The translations under genes and the position numbers were made by a program. Positions 1-7,199 of a stretch of DNA of 22,815 nt are shown in pieces. This DNA comes from Nitrososphaerales archaeon. Its GTDB lineage: Archaea > Thermoproteota > Nitrososphaeria > Nitrososphaerales > Gagatemarchaeaceae. Position 1 is the first letter of the stretch; each line of letters starts with the position of its first letter. Under the pieces are notes generated by a model, which ran no database searches, was not told where the DNA came from, and was given only the letters and a program-made list of their open reading frames with translations. Location: assembly GCA_030039515.1 (NCBI GenBank), contig JASHVT010000114.1:1-22815 (forward strand), in the 5' to 3' direction.

Positions 1-638
1 CTAGGCTTGTGGTGACGGTCCCGGACTACTATGTCTATTACGGGACAGGCCTGATAGTGATAATGACGTTCAACATAGGGAGCTGGGCTGGCAGGAGGTT
101 CGTCGAGGGCGCGCACGAAGGAAGGCTGAGGTACATCCTATCCCTTCCAATGGGCCGAGGCTCGCTCTTCCTGGAGCAGCTCCTCCTAGGTCTGACCGTG
201 AACATAGTGCGAGTGGGTCCCCCGCTAGTCTTCCTCGCGATTGTAGGGGGTCTACCTCCCGCCGTCCTCGGAGTGTCCCTGGTCGCCCTCCTGCTGATGA
301 GCGTGGGAATCATGGGGATAATGATATCCCTGTCGTTCGTCGCATTCAAGTCGTTCGACATCTACAGCGCTATCGTCGCGAGCATGAGTGCGCTATTGCT
401 CAGGTTCAGCACGATCCTCTATCCTCTGGCGTTCATGCCCACCTCCTACGCGTCAGTTTCTGTGCTCAACCCCGTGACGTATGGAGCGGACCTCTTCAGA
501 AGCGTGTTCGGGGTTGACACGGCCCAGCTCCTGAGCCCGGCCCTCTCGGCGTTCGTCGTCATAGCGGTGGGCGTCTCCACGCTTACAGTAGGAACCATGC
601 TCGTCCCCCGTGTACTAGAAGGAGTGAAGTCGTCTTGA
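1..638 (+). CDS. ABC-2-type transporter permease, 5'-partial
   Basis: Membrane permease subunit of an ABC-2-type exporter, cut by the window edge. The frame is open from the first base, and the first start codon seen (GTG at 9) is probably internal. Aligning it with the next gene suggests about 45 N-terminal residues are missing: PDYYVYYGTGLIVIM matches INYFNFYAPGVIVTG, and the following RYILSLP matches QYYLTLP. Several hydrophobic segments are visible, including a long one around GTGLIVIMTFNIG, a central pair around LVALLLMSVGIMGIMISL, and a last one near the C-terminus, followed by VPRVLEG. The stop TGA overlaps the TTG start of the next permease, so the two are probably co-translated as a heterodimeric pair. 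The ATPase is presumably upstream, outside the window. The substrate is unknown. Confidence 0.8.
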   Translation, partial: RLVVTVPDYYVYYGTGLIVIMTFNIGSWAGRRFVEGAHEGRLRYILSLPMGRGSLFLEQLLLGLTVNIVRVGPPLVFLAIVGGLPPAVLGVSLVALLLMSVGIMGIMISLSFVAFKSFDIYSAIVASMSALLLRFSTILYPLAFMPTSYASVSVLNPVTYGADLFRSVFGVDTAQLLSPALSAFVVIAVGVSTLTVGTMLVPRVLEGVKSS

Positions 639-1408
639 ACCAACTGACCGGCATGCTCAGGATAATGTGGATAGACCTGTCCTACTTCTTCAGGACGAAG
701 TGGCTGATCGGCACTTTGATCGCGTTGAACATAACGGACATGCTCGTAGTCGGGCTGATCTACAAGAATATGATGAGCATCAACTACTTCAACTTCTACG
801 CCCCGGGCGTGATAGTAACAGGCCTCTTCTTCGCGTCGTTCGACGTAGGCAGGCGGGTCCACCTCGGTCTGACAGAGGGGGTCTCGCAGTATTATCTCAC
901 CCTTCCTGTGAGCCTCGACGGAATCGTCCTAGCCCATCTGATCTCCGCCGGCCTCGGCGGCGCCATCTACGCCGGGATCTTGACCTTGGTCGCGTCGGCC
1001 TTCCTTCACCAGCTTCTGACGCCCGCGACCCTCCTGTTGATCCCGTTCATGTTCATCCTCGCCATGGGGCTGGCCGGGATTGCAGCGGTCCTGAACCTGT
1101 TCTCGAAGGCCGGGGACAGGTACTGGGTGTTCGCCGACGGGCTCCAGACCGCCTTCGTCAGCCTCAGCACCATAGCGTATCCTCTGACAATCGTGAGCTC
1201 CTACCTGCCTCCTGCGCTGGTGACGTTCGTCGAATACAACCCCCTGAGCCAAGGGGCCGAGGCCCTGCGGACCGTGATCAATGGAGCTCCCTCCAGCGGG
1301 GTCTTCAACCTCCCTGCCCTGCTCCTGACCTCGCTCGTCCTCTTCGGGGTAGGCGTGATATCCTACAGACATGTCTTTACCGAGCTGAGAGAGCTAGGCA
1401 AGCTCTAG
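635..1408 (+). CDS. ABC-2-type transporter permease
   Basis: Second ABC-2-type permease of 257 residues, paralogous to the partial gene upstream. It has about six hydrophobic segments: residues 25-45, 55-75, 100-125, 133-155, 175-195 and 230-250. The cytoplasmic loop near residues 70-95 contains GRRVHLGLTEGVSQYYLTLPVS, the conserved region before the third membrane segment in this family. The TTG start at 635 overlaps the previous stop as TTGA, and GGAG at 621-624 lies 10 nt upstream, which supports this start and translational coupling. It likely forms a heterodimeric export channel with the first permease. The next gene starts 48 nt downstream on the same strand. Confidence 0.85.
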   Translation: MNQLTGMLRIMWIDLSYFFRTKWLIGTLIALNITDMLVVGLIYKNMMSINYFNFYAPGVIVTGLFFASFDVGRRVHLGLTEGVSQYYLTLPVSLDGIVLAHLISAGLGGAIYAGILTLVASAFLHQLLTPATLLLIPFMFILAMGLAGIAAVLNLFSKAGDRYWVFADGLQTAFVSLSTIAYPLTIVSSYLPPALVTFVEYNPLSQGAEALRTVINGAPSSGVFNLPALLLTSLVLFGVGVISYRHVFTELRELGKL

Positions 1409-1456
1409 GTCTGCGCGACAGGCAAGCGTAAAGAGGCCCGCGCGGGTGAGGAAGGC

Positions 1457-3145
1457 ATGCAAAGCCAGGCCGAAACTCTCCGGCGGTTGGCCTCCGAGTA
1501 CTGGGAGGCGCAGATGGAGGACAACCCGACCTTCGCGACCGTATTGGGCGACAGAAGGTTCGACGACAAGCTTCAGGACATCACCCCTGAGGCGAGGGCG
1601 AGATTCGACAGGCGCGTCGCGTCGATCTTGGAGCGATGCAAGAGCATCAAGGAAGACGCGCTCCCAGACGGCGACAGGCTCACCCTAGAGGCGCTCGCCG
1701 TCAGCGCTGGCTCATCCTTGGACTACTCGTCGTGCAGGTTAGAGGAGTGGGCGGTCGACCCGCTCCAGGGGCCACAAATCGAGTTCGCGAACATGGCATC
1801 AGTCCAGCCGATACGAAGTCCCGCCGAGGCCAGAGCGATGGTCAAGAGATGGACCGCCATGGGGAACTTCTTCGACGACTACTCGGAAAACCTCAGGCGT
1901 GGCCTCAATGAAGGGAAGGCGGCAGTTCGCATATGCCTGGAGAAGGTCATCGACGAGGTGCAGGAGCTGGCGTCGAAGCCCGAGGCGGAGTCGCCCTTCG
2001 CCATCCCCCTCGCCACAGAGCATGGAGACTGGGCGGAGAAGGACCGAAAGGAGTTCAGAGAGGGACTCACCGTCGCCATGCGGGACTCGATTGAGCCCTC
2101 GTTGAAGCGGCTGAGAGACTTCCTGGAGAAGGAGGCCCTCCCCAAGGCCCGCCCGGAAGACAGGCCGGGGGTGGTCCACATTCCGGGCGGCAAGGAAGCC
2201 TACTCAAGGCTCATCAGGGTCCACACCTCGCTCGACCTCACGCCCGAGGAACTGCACGCCACGGGTCTCGCTGAGGTCGCAAGAGTCAACTCAGAAACGG
2301 AAAGACTTGGAGAGAAGGTATTCGGGATAAAGGAAAGGAAGGCTGTCTTGGCGAAGCTGCGGTCGGACCGCTCCCTCTACTTTTCCAGCCGCGACGAAGT
2401 GGCGGAGAAAGCCGAGTCGGCACTGGCGAAGGCAAAGGCGGCCATAGCGAAGTGGTTCGGGAGGCTCCCGAAGGCTGACTGCGAGGTCGTGCGGATGGGC
2501 GAGCACGAGGAGAAGCACTCGACGATAGCGTACTACCGCCAGCCCGCGGCGGACGGTTCCAGACCAGGGAGCTATTACATCAACACGTACGCTCCTGAGA
2601 CCAGGCCCAGATACGAGGCCGAAGCCCTGGCCTACCATGAGTCGATCCCGGGTCATCATCTGCAGATAGCGATCGCGCAGGAGCTTGAGGGAATCCCGGA
2701 GTTCAGGAAGAACGGCGGCGTCACCGCCTTCGTGGAAGGGTGGGGGCTCTATTCGGAGAGGCTCGCAGACCTGATGGGTTTGTACTCCTCAGACCTTGAC
2801 AGGATCGGCGTTCTCTCCTACGACGCCTGGCGGGCGTGCCGGTTGGTCGTAGACACTGGGATGCATGCCATGAAGTGGACGAGGGACCAAGCAATCAACT
2901 TCATGCTCGAGAACACCGCGCTTGCGAAGAACAACATAGTCAACGAGGTTGACAGGTACATAACATGGCCGGGCCAGGCCCTGGCGTACAAGACGGGGCA
3001 GCTGGAGATGCTGCGGCTACGAGGCGAGGCGCAGAAGAGGCTCGGGGCAAGGTTCGACATCAGGAAGTTCCACGACGTCGTGCTTTGCAACGGGGCAGTC
3101 CCGCTCAGGGCACTACGGAGGCTAGTCGGAGACTTCGAGGGTTGA
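1457..3145 (+). CDS. DUF885 family protein (metallopeptidase-like)
   Basis: Soluble protein of 562 residues, a normal length for DUF885 (550-600), mostly alpha-helical by composition. The diagnostic zinc-metalloprotease-like motif AYHESIPGHHLQIA is near residues 391-404 (HExxxGHH), and FVEGWGLYSE follows near residue 427, the position of a third metal ligand in gluzincin-like folds. There is no signal peptide or membrane segment, so it is probably cytoplasmic. The ATG at 1457 is preceded by GAGGAAG at 1447-1453. The family is known for its conserved HExxH-like motif, but physiological substrates are poorly defined; peptidase activity is inferred from the motif only. The stop overlaps the likely TTG start of the following PEP mutase-family gene, so the two are probably one transcription unit. 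Confidence 0.85.
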   Translation: MQSQAETLRRLASEYWEAQMEDNPTFATVLGDRRFDDKLQDITPEARARFDRRVASILERCKSIKEDALPDGDRLTLEALAVSAGSSLDYSSCRLEEWAVDPLQGPQIEFANMASVQPIRSPAEARAMVKRWTAMGNFFDDYSENLRRGLNEGKAAVRICLEKVIDEVQELASKPEAESPFAIPLATEHGDWAEKDRKEFREGLTVAMRDSIEPSLKRLRDFLEKEALPKARPEDRPGVVHIPGGKEAYSRLIRVHTSLDLTPEELHATGLAEVARVNSETERLGEKVFGIKERKAVLAKLRSDRSLYFSSRDEVAEKAESALAKAKAAIAKWFGRLPKADCEVVRMGEHEEKHSTIAYYRQPAADGSRPGSYYINTYAPETRPRYEAEALAYHESIPGHHLQIAIAQELEGIPEFRKNGGVTAFVEGWGLYSERLADLMGLYSSDLDRIGVLSYDAWRACRLVVDTGMHAMKWTRDQAINFMLENTALAKNNIVNEVDRYITWPGQALAYKTGQLEMLRLRGEAQKRLGARFDIRKFHDVVLCNGAVPLRALRRLVGDFEG

Positions 3146-4002
3146 CAGGCCCGACCGACAAGGTGGACGTGGAAGCGCAGGCGAGAAGGGCGGAGGAGTT
3201 CAGAAGCCTCCACAGGGGAAGGATACTCGTGCTCCCCAACGCGTGGGACGTGCCCAGCGCCCGCGTGTTCGAGGACGCCGGCTTCCCTGCTGTGGCTACC
3301 TCCAGCGCCGGGGTGATGGTTTCACTGGGGCACCGCGACGGGGAGGGGATCGGCATCCAGAACTATGTGTCTGCGGTGAAAAGGATTGCAAGCGCGCTCT
3401 CGGTCCCGTTGAGCGCGGACGTCGTAGGAGGCTTTGGAGACTCGCCTTCAGAGGCGGCCTCCAGCGTCAAGGCGGTCATCACTGCCGGGGCGATCGGCAT
3501 CAATATCGAGGACTTCGTCCACCAGACGAAGAAACTCCTGCCGGTGCGAAGGCAGGTGGCGAAGTTAGAAGCCCTGGTCGCGCTGAAGGACTCGATGAAG
3601 ATCCCGTTCGTGATCAACGCCCGGACAGACGCCTTGAGATTCGGGACAGGAGACGACAGGGCCAAGCTGGAAGAGGCGATAACCAGGGGTCGGGCGTACA
3701 GAGACGCCGGCGTAGACTGCGTCTATCCCATGGGCCTGACCGAGCCAGCCGCGATATCGGAGTACGTCGAGGCGCTAAGCTTCCCGGTCAACGTTATGGT
3801 AAGGGTAGGGCTCCCTCCAATCGGAGAGCTAGGGAGACTAGGCGTTACGAGAGTGAGCTTCGGACCGAGCGCGTCATACGCAGCGATGGGCTTGCTGGCG
3901 CGTGCCTCGAGGGAGGTCCTAGACAAAGGGACCTATCAGACCTTGCTCGAGGGGGCGATATCGTTCGACCAGCTCAACGAGCTGGCGACGAAGAGACGCT
4001 AG
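3142..4002 (+). CDS. Isocitrate lyase/PEP mutase family enzyme
   Basis: TIM-barrel enzyme of the isocitrate lyase/phosphoenolpyruvate mutase superfamily, 286 residues. Visible family signatures are LPNAWDVPSARVFEDAGF near the N-terminus, TSSAGV (substrate loop region), LSADVVGGFG (metal-binding Asp strand), INIEDF (Glu ligand) and INARTDALR. The usual catalytic KKCGH loop of true isocitrate lyases is not present, which points to the shorter PEP mutase, methylisocitrate lyase-like or oxaloacetate-hydrolase-like group; the substrate cannot be named. The frame is open far upstream, but TTG at 3142 overlaps the DUF885 stop as TTGA and has GAGG directly before it, so I chose it over GTG at 3163 or 3169. 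It is convergent with the CBS gene, 4 nt away. Confidence 0.85.
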   Translation: MTGPTDKVDVEAQARRAEEFRSLHRGRILVLPNAWDVPSARVFEDAGFPAVATSSAGVMVSLGHRDGEGIGIQNYVSAVKRIASALSVPLSADVVGGFGDSPSEAASSVKAVITAGAIGINIEDFVHQTKKLLPVRRQVAKLEALVALKDSMKIPFVINARTDALRFGTGDDRAKLEEAITRGRAYRDAGVDCVYPMGLTEPAAISEYVEALSFPVNVMVRVGLPPIGELGRLGVTRVSFGPSASYAAMGLLARASREVLDKGTYQTLLEGAISFDQLNELATKRR

Positions 4003-4006
4003 CCCG

Positions 4007-4981
4007 CTATACCTTCACTCCCATTACCTGTTCGAGGATGTCAGAAAGGGTGATCATCCCAACCATCCTATTCTCCTCGTAGACGAACGAGATGGTCGTG
4101 CCCGCCTCCTGCATCCCCTGCATGACGGTCGCTAGTCCGTCGTCTACGGATGCCCTGGCGGGTTGGATCATGTAGTCCAGAATCTCGTCGTCAAGAAGCC
4201 CCCTAGAGATGGCTTTGGAGATCGTGCGGAATGTGATGGCCCCTATGTAGTCTCCCCTCTTCTGCTCGTAGACGGGGATCCTCGGGTGGTTCGCCTGCCC
4301 CATCACCTTCAGGGCCTCCAAGACCTTGGTGTCGCTGTGCACCGAGACTATGTCCCCGATTGGCGTGCAGATGTCTCCCGCGCTGCTCTTGGAGGACGAG
4401 AGAGCAGTGCGCAGCATCCTGCCGGCGTCGGGCTCTATGTGCCCGGCTTTCTCGAGCATCCCCACGACGTCCTCGAATTCCACGGCGAGGTCGACTTCCT
4501 TGTATCCAGGCTTGCCGATCAGCCTGACCGACACGGACCTGGCGAACGAAGCCAGCGGCACCGTCAGAGGGGCAAGAACCCGCATCACAATCCTCGTCGA
4601 AGGTGCCAGGAGTATCGACATCTTCAACGCGTTTTCTATGCCGATCGCCTTCGGTAGAAGATACAGCAGCGTCATTATCACCAGCGAGCCTCCGACTATG
4701 CTGTAGACCCAGCCGATCGGGCCCAGGATGCTGGAGAGGATCAGCCCGATGGAGCTGGCAAGCACAACGTTGGAGACCGTGTCCATGAAAGTGGTGACAC
4801 TTACGAGCCTCGTCTTCTCGCTGACTATCCCCAGTGCTTGGGACGCCCGGGAGGACCCGTCCCTGATTGAAGAGTTCAAGGAGAAGGGACGGAGCGTCAG
4901 GTATGTCGCCTCGACGAGCGAAGACCAGAAGGCGACCGAGGCCGCGGCCGCCAAGGCGACATAGTCCAGGACTGGAGGCAC
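4007..4981 (-). CDS. CNNM/CorC-type membrane protein with CBS pair
   Basis: Membrane protein of 324 residues. The N-terminal DUF21/CNNM domain (about 1-180) contains hydrophobic segments near 5-25, 65-90, 92-112 and 130-150. A C-terminal CBS pair spans about 205-322: TPIGDIVSVHSDTKVLEALKVM with HPRIPVYE, then MIQPARASVDDGLATVMQGM with ISFVYEENRMVGMITLSDIL. Related proteins take part in magnesium/divalent cation transport and sense adenine nucleotides through the CBS domains; that role is inferred here. There is no CorC-HlyC C-terminal domain. The start is GTG at 4981, with AGAGGG upstream; the frame is closed by a TAG at 5012-5014, which is also the stop of the UMP kinase gene. It lies 30 nt downstream of that gene in the same direction, so they are probably co-transcribed. 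Confidence 0.85.
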   Translation of the reverse strand: MPPVLDYVALAAAASVAFWSSLVEATYLTLRPFSLNSSIRDGSSRASQALGIVSEKTRLVSVTTFMDTVSNVVLASSIGLILSSILGPIGWVYSIVGGSLVIMTLLYLLPKAIGIENALKMSILLAPSTRIVMRVLAPLTVPLASFARSVSVRLIGKPGYKEVDLAVEFEDVVGMLEKAGHIEPDAGRMLRTALSSSKSSAGDICTPIGDIVSVHSDTKVLEALKVMGQANHPRIPVYEQKRGDYIGAITFRTISKAISRGLLDDEILDYMIQPARASVDDGLATVMQGMQEAGTTISFVYEENRMVGMITLSDILEQVMGVKV

Positions 4982-5011
4982 GCTCAGAACCCTCTTGGTA
5001 TGTTTGACGCG

Positions 5012-5677
5012 CTAGCTGACAAGGGTTCCTATCTTATCACCGTGAACCGCTTTGATAACGCCCCTAGGATCGTCGCCGTTCAAGACGACGAGTCTGATCC
5101 TCGACTGAAGCAGCTGGTCAACCGCGACAGGGTCGATGATGCTGTGGATTCCAGGTTTGTGAGCGCCGCCGAGAATCTCCCTCATCTTCTCGTACGTCAA
5201 GTGGTCGAGCTTCTTCGCCTTCTTGTCGGTCCTTGGGTCGCTGGTGTACACACCGGCCTGGTCCGAGGCCTTGACCAGAAGGTCTGCGTGCCATTTCTGC
5301 GCGACCATGGCGGCGACGGTGTCGGTGGTGATGCCAGGCTTGAGTCCTCCCATCACCGCGACCCTGTTGCGCGCCAGCCGCTGCAGTATCCCGTCTATCG
5401 AAGTCGGGACCGAACTGACGCCTCCCAGCTTCATCGCCACTAGGCGCGCGTTGAGCCTGGACGCGTGAATCGCAATCGTGTCCTGCTGATAGTTTGAAAG
5501 CCCCATCTGTGCTGTGGACCTGATGTAGTCTCTGGCTATCTGTCCTCCCCCGACAACGACGCCGATTGAGTGGCCTTCGAAGGTGAGGTCTGCGACGACT
5601 TTCGCGTAAGCCTCCACCATCTTCGCCGAGGGCGGAGAACCGAGCACCGAGCCTCCGATCCTAAGCACTATCCTCAA
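5012..5677 (-). CDS. pyrH: Uridylate (UMP) kinase, archaeal type
   Basis: Amino-acid-kinase-fold UMP kinase of 221 residues, converting UMP to UDP in pyrimidine nucleotide synthesis. Motifs in order are LRIGGSVLGSP (phosphate-binding glycine loop, residues 5-15), VVGGGQIARDYI, MGGLKPGITTDTVAA, LVKASDQAGVYTSDPR (nucleotide-binding segment), and PGIHSIIDPVAVDQL, which is the archaeal PyrH form of the C-terminal motif. The length matches archaeal PyrH (220-230). The start is TTG at 5677 with GAGGTCC about 8 nt upstream. It is transcribed divergently from the aRF1 gene. An isopentenyl phosphate kinase was considered, but those lack the DPRTDKKAKKLDHL region and the SIIDxxAVD motif. Confidence 0.88.
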   Translation of the reverse strand: MRIVLRIGGSVLGSPPSAKMVEAYAKVVADLTFEGHSIGVVVGGGQIARDYIRSTAQMGLSNYQQDTIAIHASRLNARLVAMKLGGVSSVPTSIDGILQRLARNRVAVMGGLKPGITTDTVAAMVAQKWHADLLVKASDQAGVYTSDPRTDKKAKKLDHLTYEKMREILGGAHKPGIHSIIDPVAVDQLLQSRIRLVVLNGDDPRGVIKAVHGDKIGTLVS

Positions 5678-5717
5678 GGCGCCGGACCTCGCATGCCACT
5701 GTTCTGATGCGGTAGGT

Positions 5718-5725
5718 TTTATAAA
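5718..5725 (+). promoter_or_regulatory. TATA box of the aRF1 transcription unit
   Basis: TTTATAAA is a near-consensus archaeal TATA box. Using the usual spacing of about 26 nt, transcription should start near 5745-5750. That is almost exactly on the ATG codons at 5746 and 5753, not next to the aRF1 start at 5813, so the transcript probably carries a leader of about 65 nt. Confidence 0.7.
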
Positions 5726-5752
5726 CGGGTAAGGGTGACTTTTCTATGTCTA

Positions 5753-5794
5753 ATGGGAAACGCCGGAACCGAGTCACGATCTTCATCAGCCTGA
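5753..5794 (+). other. Possible 13-codon minicistron, in the aRF1 frame, ending in TGA
   Basis: ATG at 5753 opens MGNAGTESRSSSA followed by TGA at 5792-5794, in the same frame as aRF1. The stop lies 3 nt before the Shine-Dalgarno-like element of aRF1 (5798-5805). It could act as a regulatory minicistron, or mark an in-frame stop that would need recoding if the true start were upstream. Confidence 0.3.
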
Positions 5795-5797
5795 CTC

Positions 5798-5805
5798 AGG
5801 GGTGG
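5798..5805 (+). promoter_or_regulatory. Shine-Dalgarno-like element deciding the aRF1 start
   Basis: AGGGGTGG sits 7 nt before CTG at 5813. It is the only purine-rich element near the point where aRF1 homologues begin, and it supports initiation at CTG. Confidence 0.5.
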
Positions 5806-5812
5806 TTCTGGA

Positions 5813-7063
5813 CTGTCGACCAAGACGGACTCGGTTAGGCTATACAAGGTCAGGAAGATCATCTCGGAGCTTAGCACGAAGGAGGGGAGGGGGACTGAAC
5901 TCGTCTCGCTTTACGTGCCTCCGAAGAAGCCAATCCACGAAGTGATAGCGAACCTGAGGGACGAGTGGGGAACCGCGGGCAACATAAAGTCCGATACCAC
6001 GCGAAACCACGTCCAAGACGCTCTTACAAGGACGATGCAGAGGCTGAAGCTCTACAGGAGTCCTCCTGAAACAGGGCTGGTCATCTTCGCCGGGGCGCTC
6101 CCGACGAACGGGCCGGGTAGCGAAGTCGTGAACGTCTACGAGATCGTCCCGCCGAAGCCCGTCGTGGCGTACACATACCAGTGCGACGACCACTTCCACC
6201 TCGAGTGGCTGAAGGACATGCTGCGAGAGGAGAGGGTCTACGGAATGCTCGTCATCGACGCGAGCGAGGCCGGCTTGGGGATACTGAGCGGCGACAGGCT
6301 AGACGTCGTGGACGTCATAACATCTGGAATATCCGGGAAGACACGCAAAGGTGGACAGTCTGCACGCCGCTATGAAAGAGGACGAGAGATGGAGCTGACG
6401 TACTACTACCACAGGGTGGCGGAACACGCGACGCGCACCTTCGTCGAGAGCGAGAAGGTGACAGGCCTCATCGTAGGCGGCCCTGGGCCTACGAAGGAGG
6501 AATTCCTGAAAGGAGATTATCTGCACTATGAGCTCCAGAAGAAGGTCCTCGGCGCAATCGACCTAGGCTACTCTGGAAGGGAGGGCGTGAGAGAGCTGGT
6601 GGAGAAGGCCTCCGACCTGCTGAAGGACGTGAGACTGGTCGAGGAGAAGAAGCTCGTGCAGAGATTCCTGGGAGAAGTCAACAAGCAAGGAGGGCTCGCG
6701 GTCTACGGTCTCCCTAGGGTCATGGACTCTCTGCAGAAGGCGAGCGCGGAAGTGGTCTTGGTCTCCGACGATCTGGACATGGTCAGGCTCGATGCGAAGT
6801 GCAGGAAGTGCTCCACAGTCAAGAGCGAGGTGGTACCCATTGCAAGGAGGACGCAGGAGAGGCAGGAAATCACGTCCGCTGGGTGCTCCAACTGTGGAGG
6901 CACAGACTACGACGTAGTGGAGAGGGACATGGTCGACGTGCTTGAGGACATCGCCTTCCAGGTGGGGTCCAAGGTCGAGGTGATATCTGCGGGGACTGAA
7001 GAAGGCAACATGTTCAAGACCTTTGGCGGAGTGGCCGCACTCCTGAGATACCGGGCAAACTAG
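5813..7063 (+). CDS. prf1: Peptide chain release factor aRF1 (eRF1 family), probable CTG start
   Basis: Archaeal class I release factor: it recognises all three stop codons and triggers peptidyl-tRNA hydrolysis. With CTG at 5813 it is 416 residues, a normal length. The N domain has the stop-codon decoding NIKS motif (GNIKSDTTRNHVQ) and YxCxxxF (YQCDDHF). The M domain has the catalytic GGQ loop (GKTRKGGQSARRYER). The C domain carries a zinc-type minidomain with CRKC and CSNC. The first conventional start (GTG 5915) would delete the conserved VRLYKVRKIISELSTKEGRG segment, so the true start must be upstream. The only candidate in the open frame (from 5795) is CTG 5813, giving LSTKTDSVRLYKV, where homologues begin. 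TGA at 5792 closes the frame. Alternatives are recoding of upstream ORFs or a sequence error. Confidence 0.9.
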   Translation: MSTKTDSVRLYKVRKIISELSTKEGRGTELVSLYVPPKKPIHEVIANLRDEWGTAGNIKSDTTRNHVQDALTRTMQRLKLYRSPPETGLVIFAGALPTNGPGSEVVNVYEIVPPKPVVAYTYQCDDHFHLEWLKDMLREERVYGMLVIDASEAGLGILSGDRLDVVDVITSGISGKTRKGGQSARRYERGREMELTYYYHRVAEHATRTFVESEKVTGLIVGGPGPTKEEFLKGDYLHYELQKKVLGAIDLGYSGREGVRELVEKASDLLKDVRLVEEKKLVQRFLGEVNKQGGLAVYGLPRVMDSLQKASAEVVLVSDDLDMVRLDAKCRKCSTVKSEVVPIARRTQERQEITSAGCSNCGGTDYDVVERDMVDVLEDIAFQVGSKVEVISAGTEEGNMFKTFGGVAALLRYRAN

Positions 7064-7199
7064 GTGCGCGCGACAGCGGCAGGCAGCATCCTGCAACTGT
7101 CTTGTCGAGTGCCGAGTCCTGCCGGCTAGGGACGCGTTGTCTGCTAGTCTCCGCCGTGAAGAAGGAGCCTTAAAGGACCGGAAGGCCGTCTTAGGGAGA

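Larger units (their letters stand above)
5746..5838 (+). other. Possible upstream ORF overlapping the aRF1 start
   Basis: A 30-codon ORF (MSNGKRRNRVTIF... ending GLG) opens with ATG at the predicted transcription start. It ends with TAG at 5836-5838, inside the aRF1 coding sequence, in the frame one nucleotide back from aRF1. It could be a leaderless upstream ORF. Whether it is translated is unknown. Confidence 0.3.

Noticed and set aside
5792..5794. TGA in the aRF1 frame as a selenocysteine codon
   Set aside because: There is no sign of a Sec element, and the segment before it is not conserved aRF1 sequence. A CTG start after it explains the gene more simply; recoding is kept only as an alternative.
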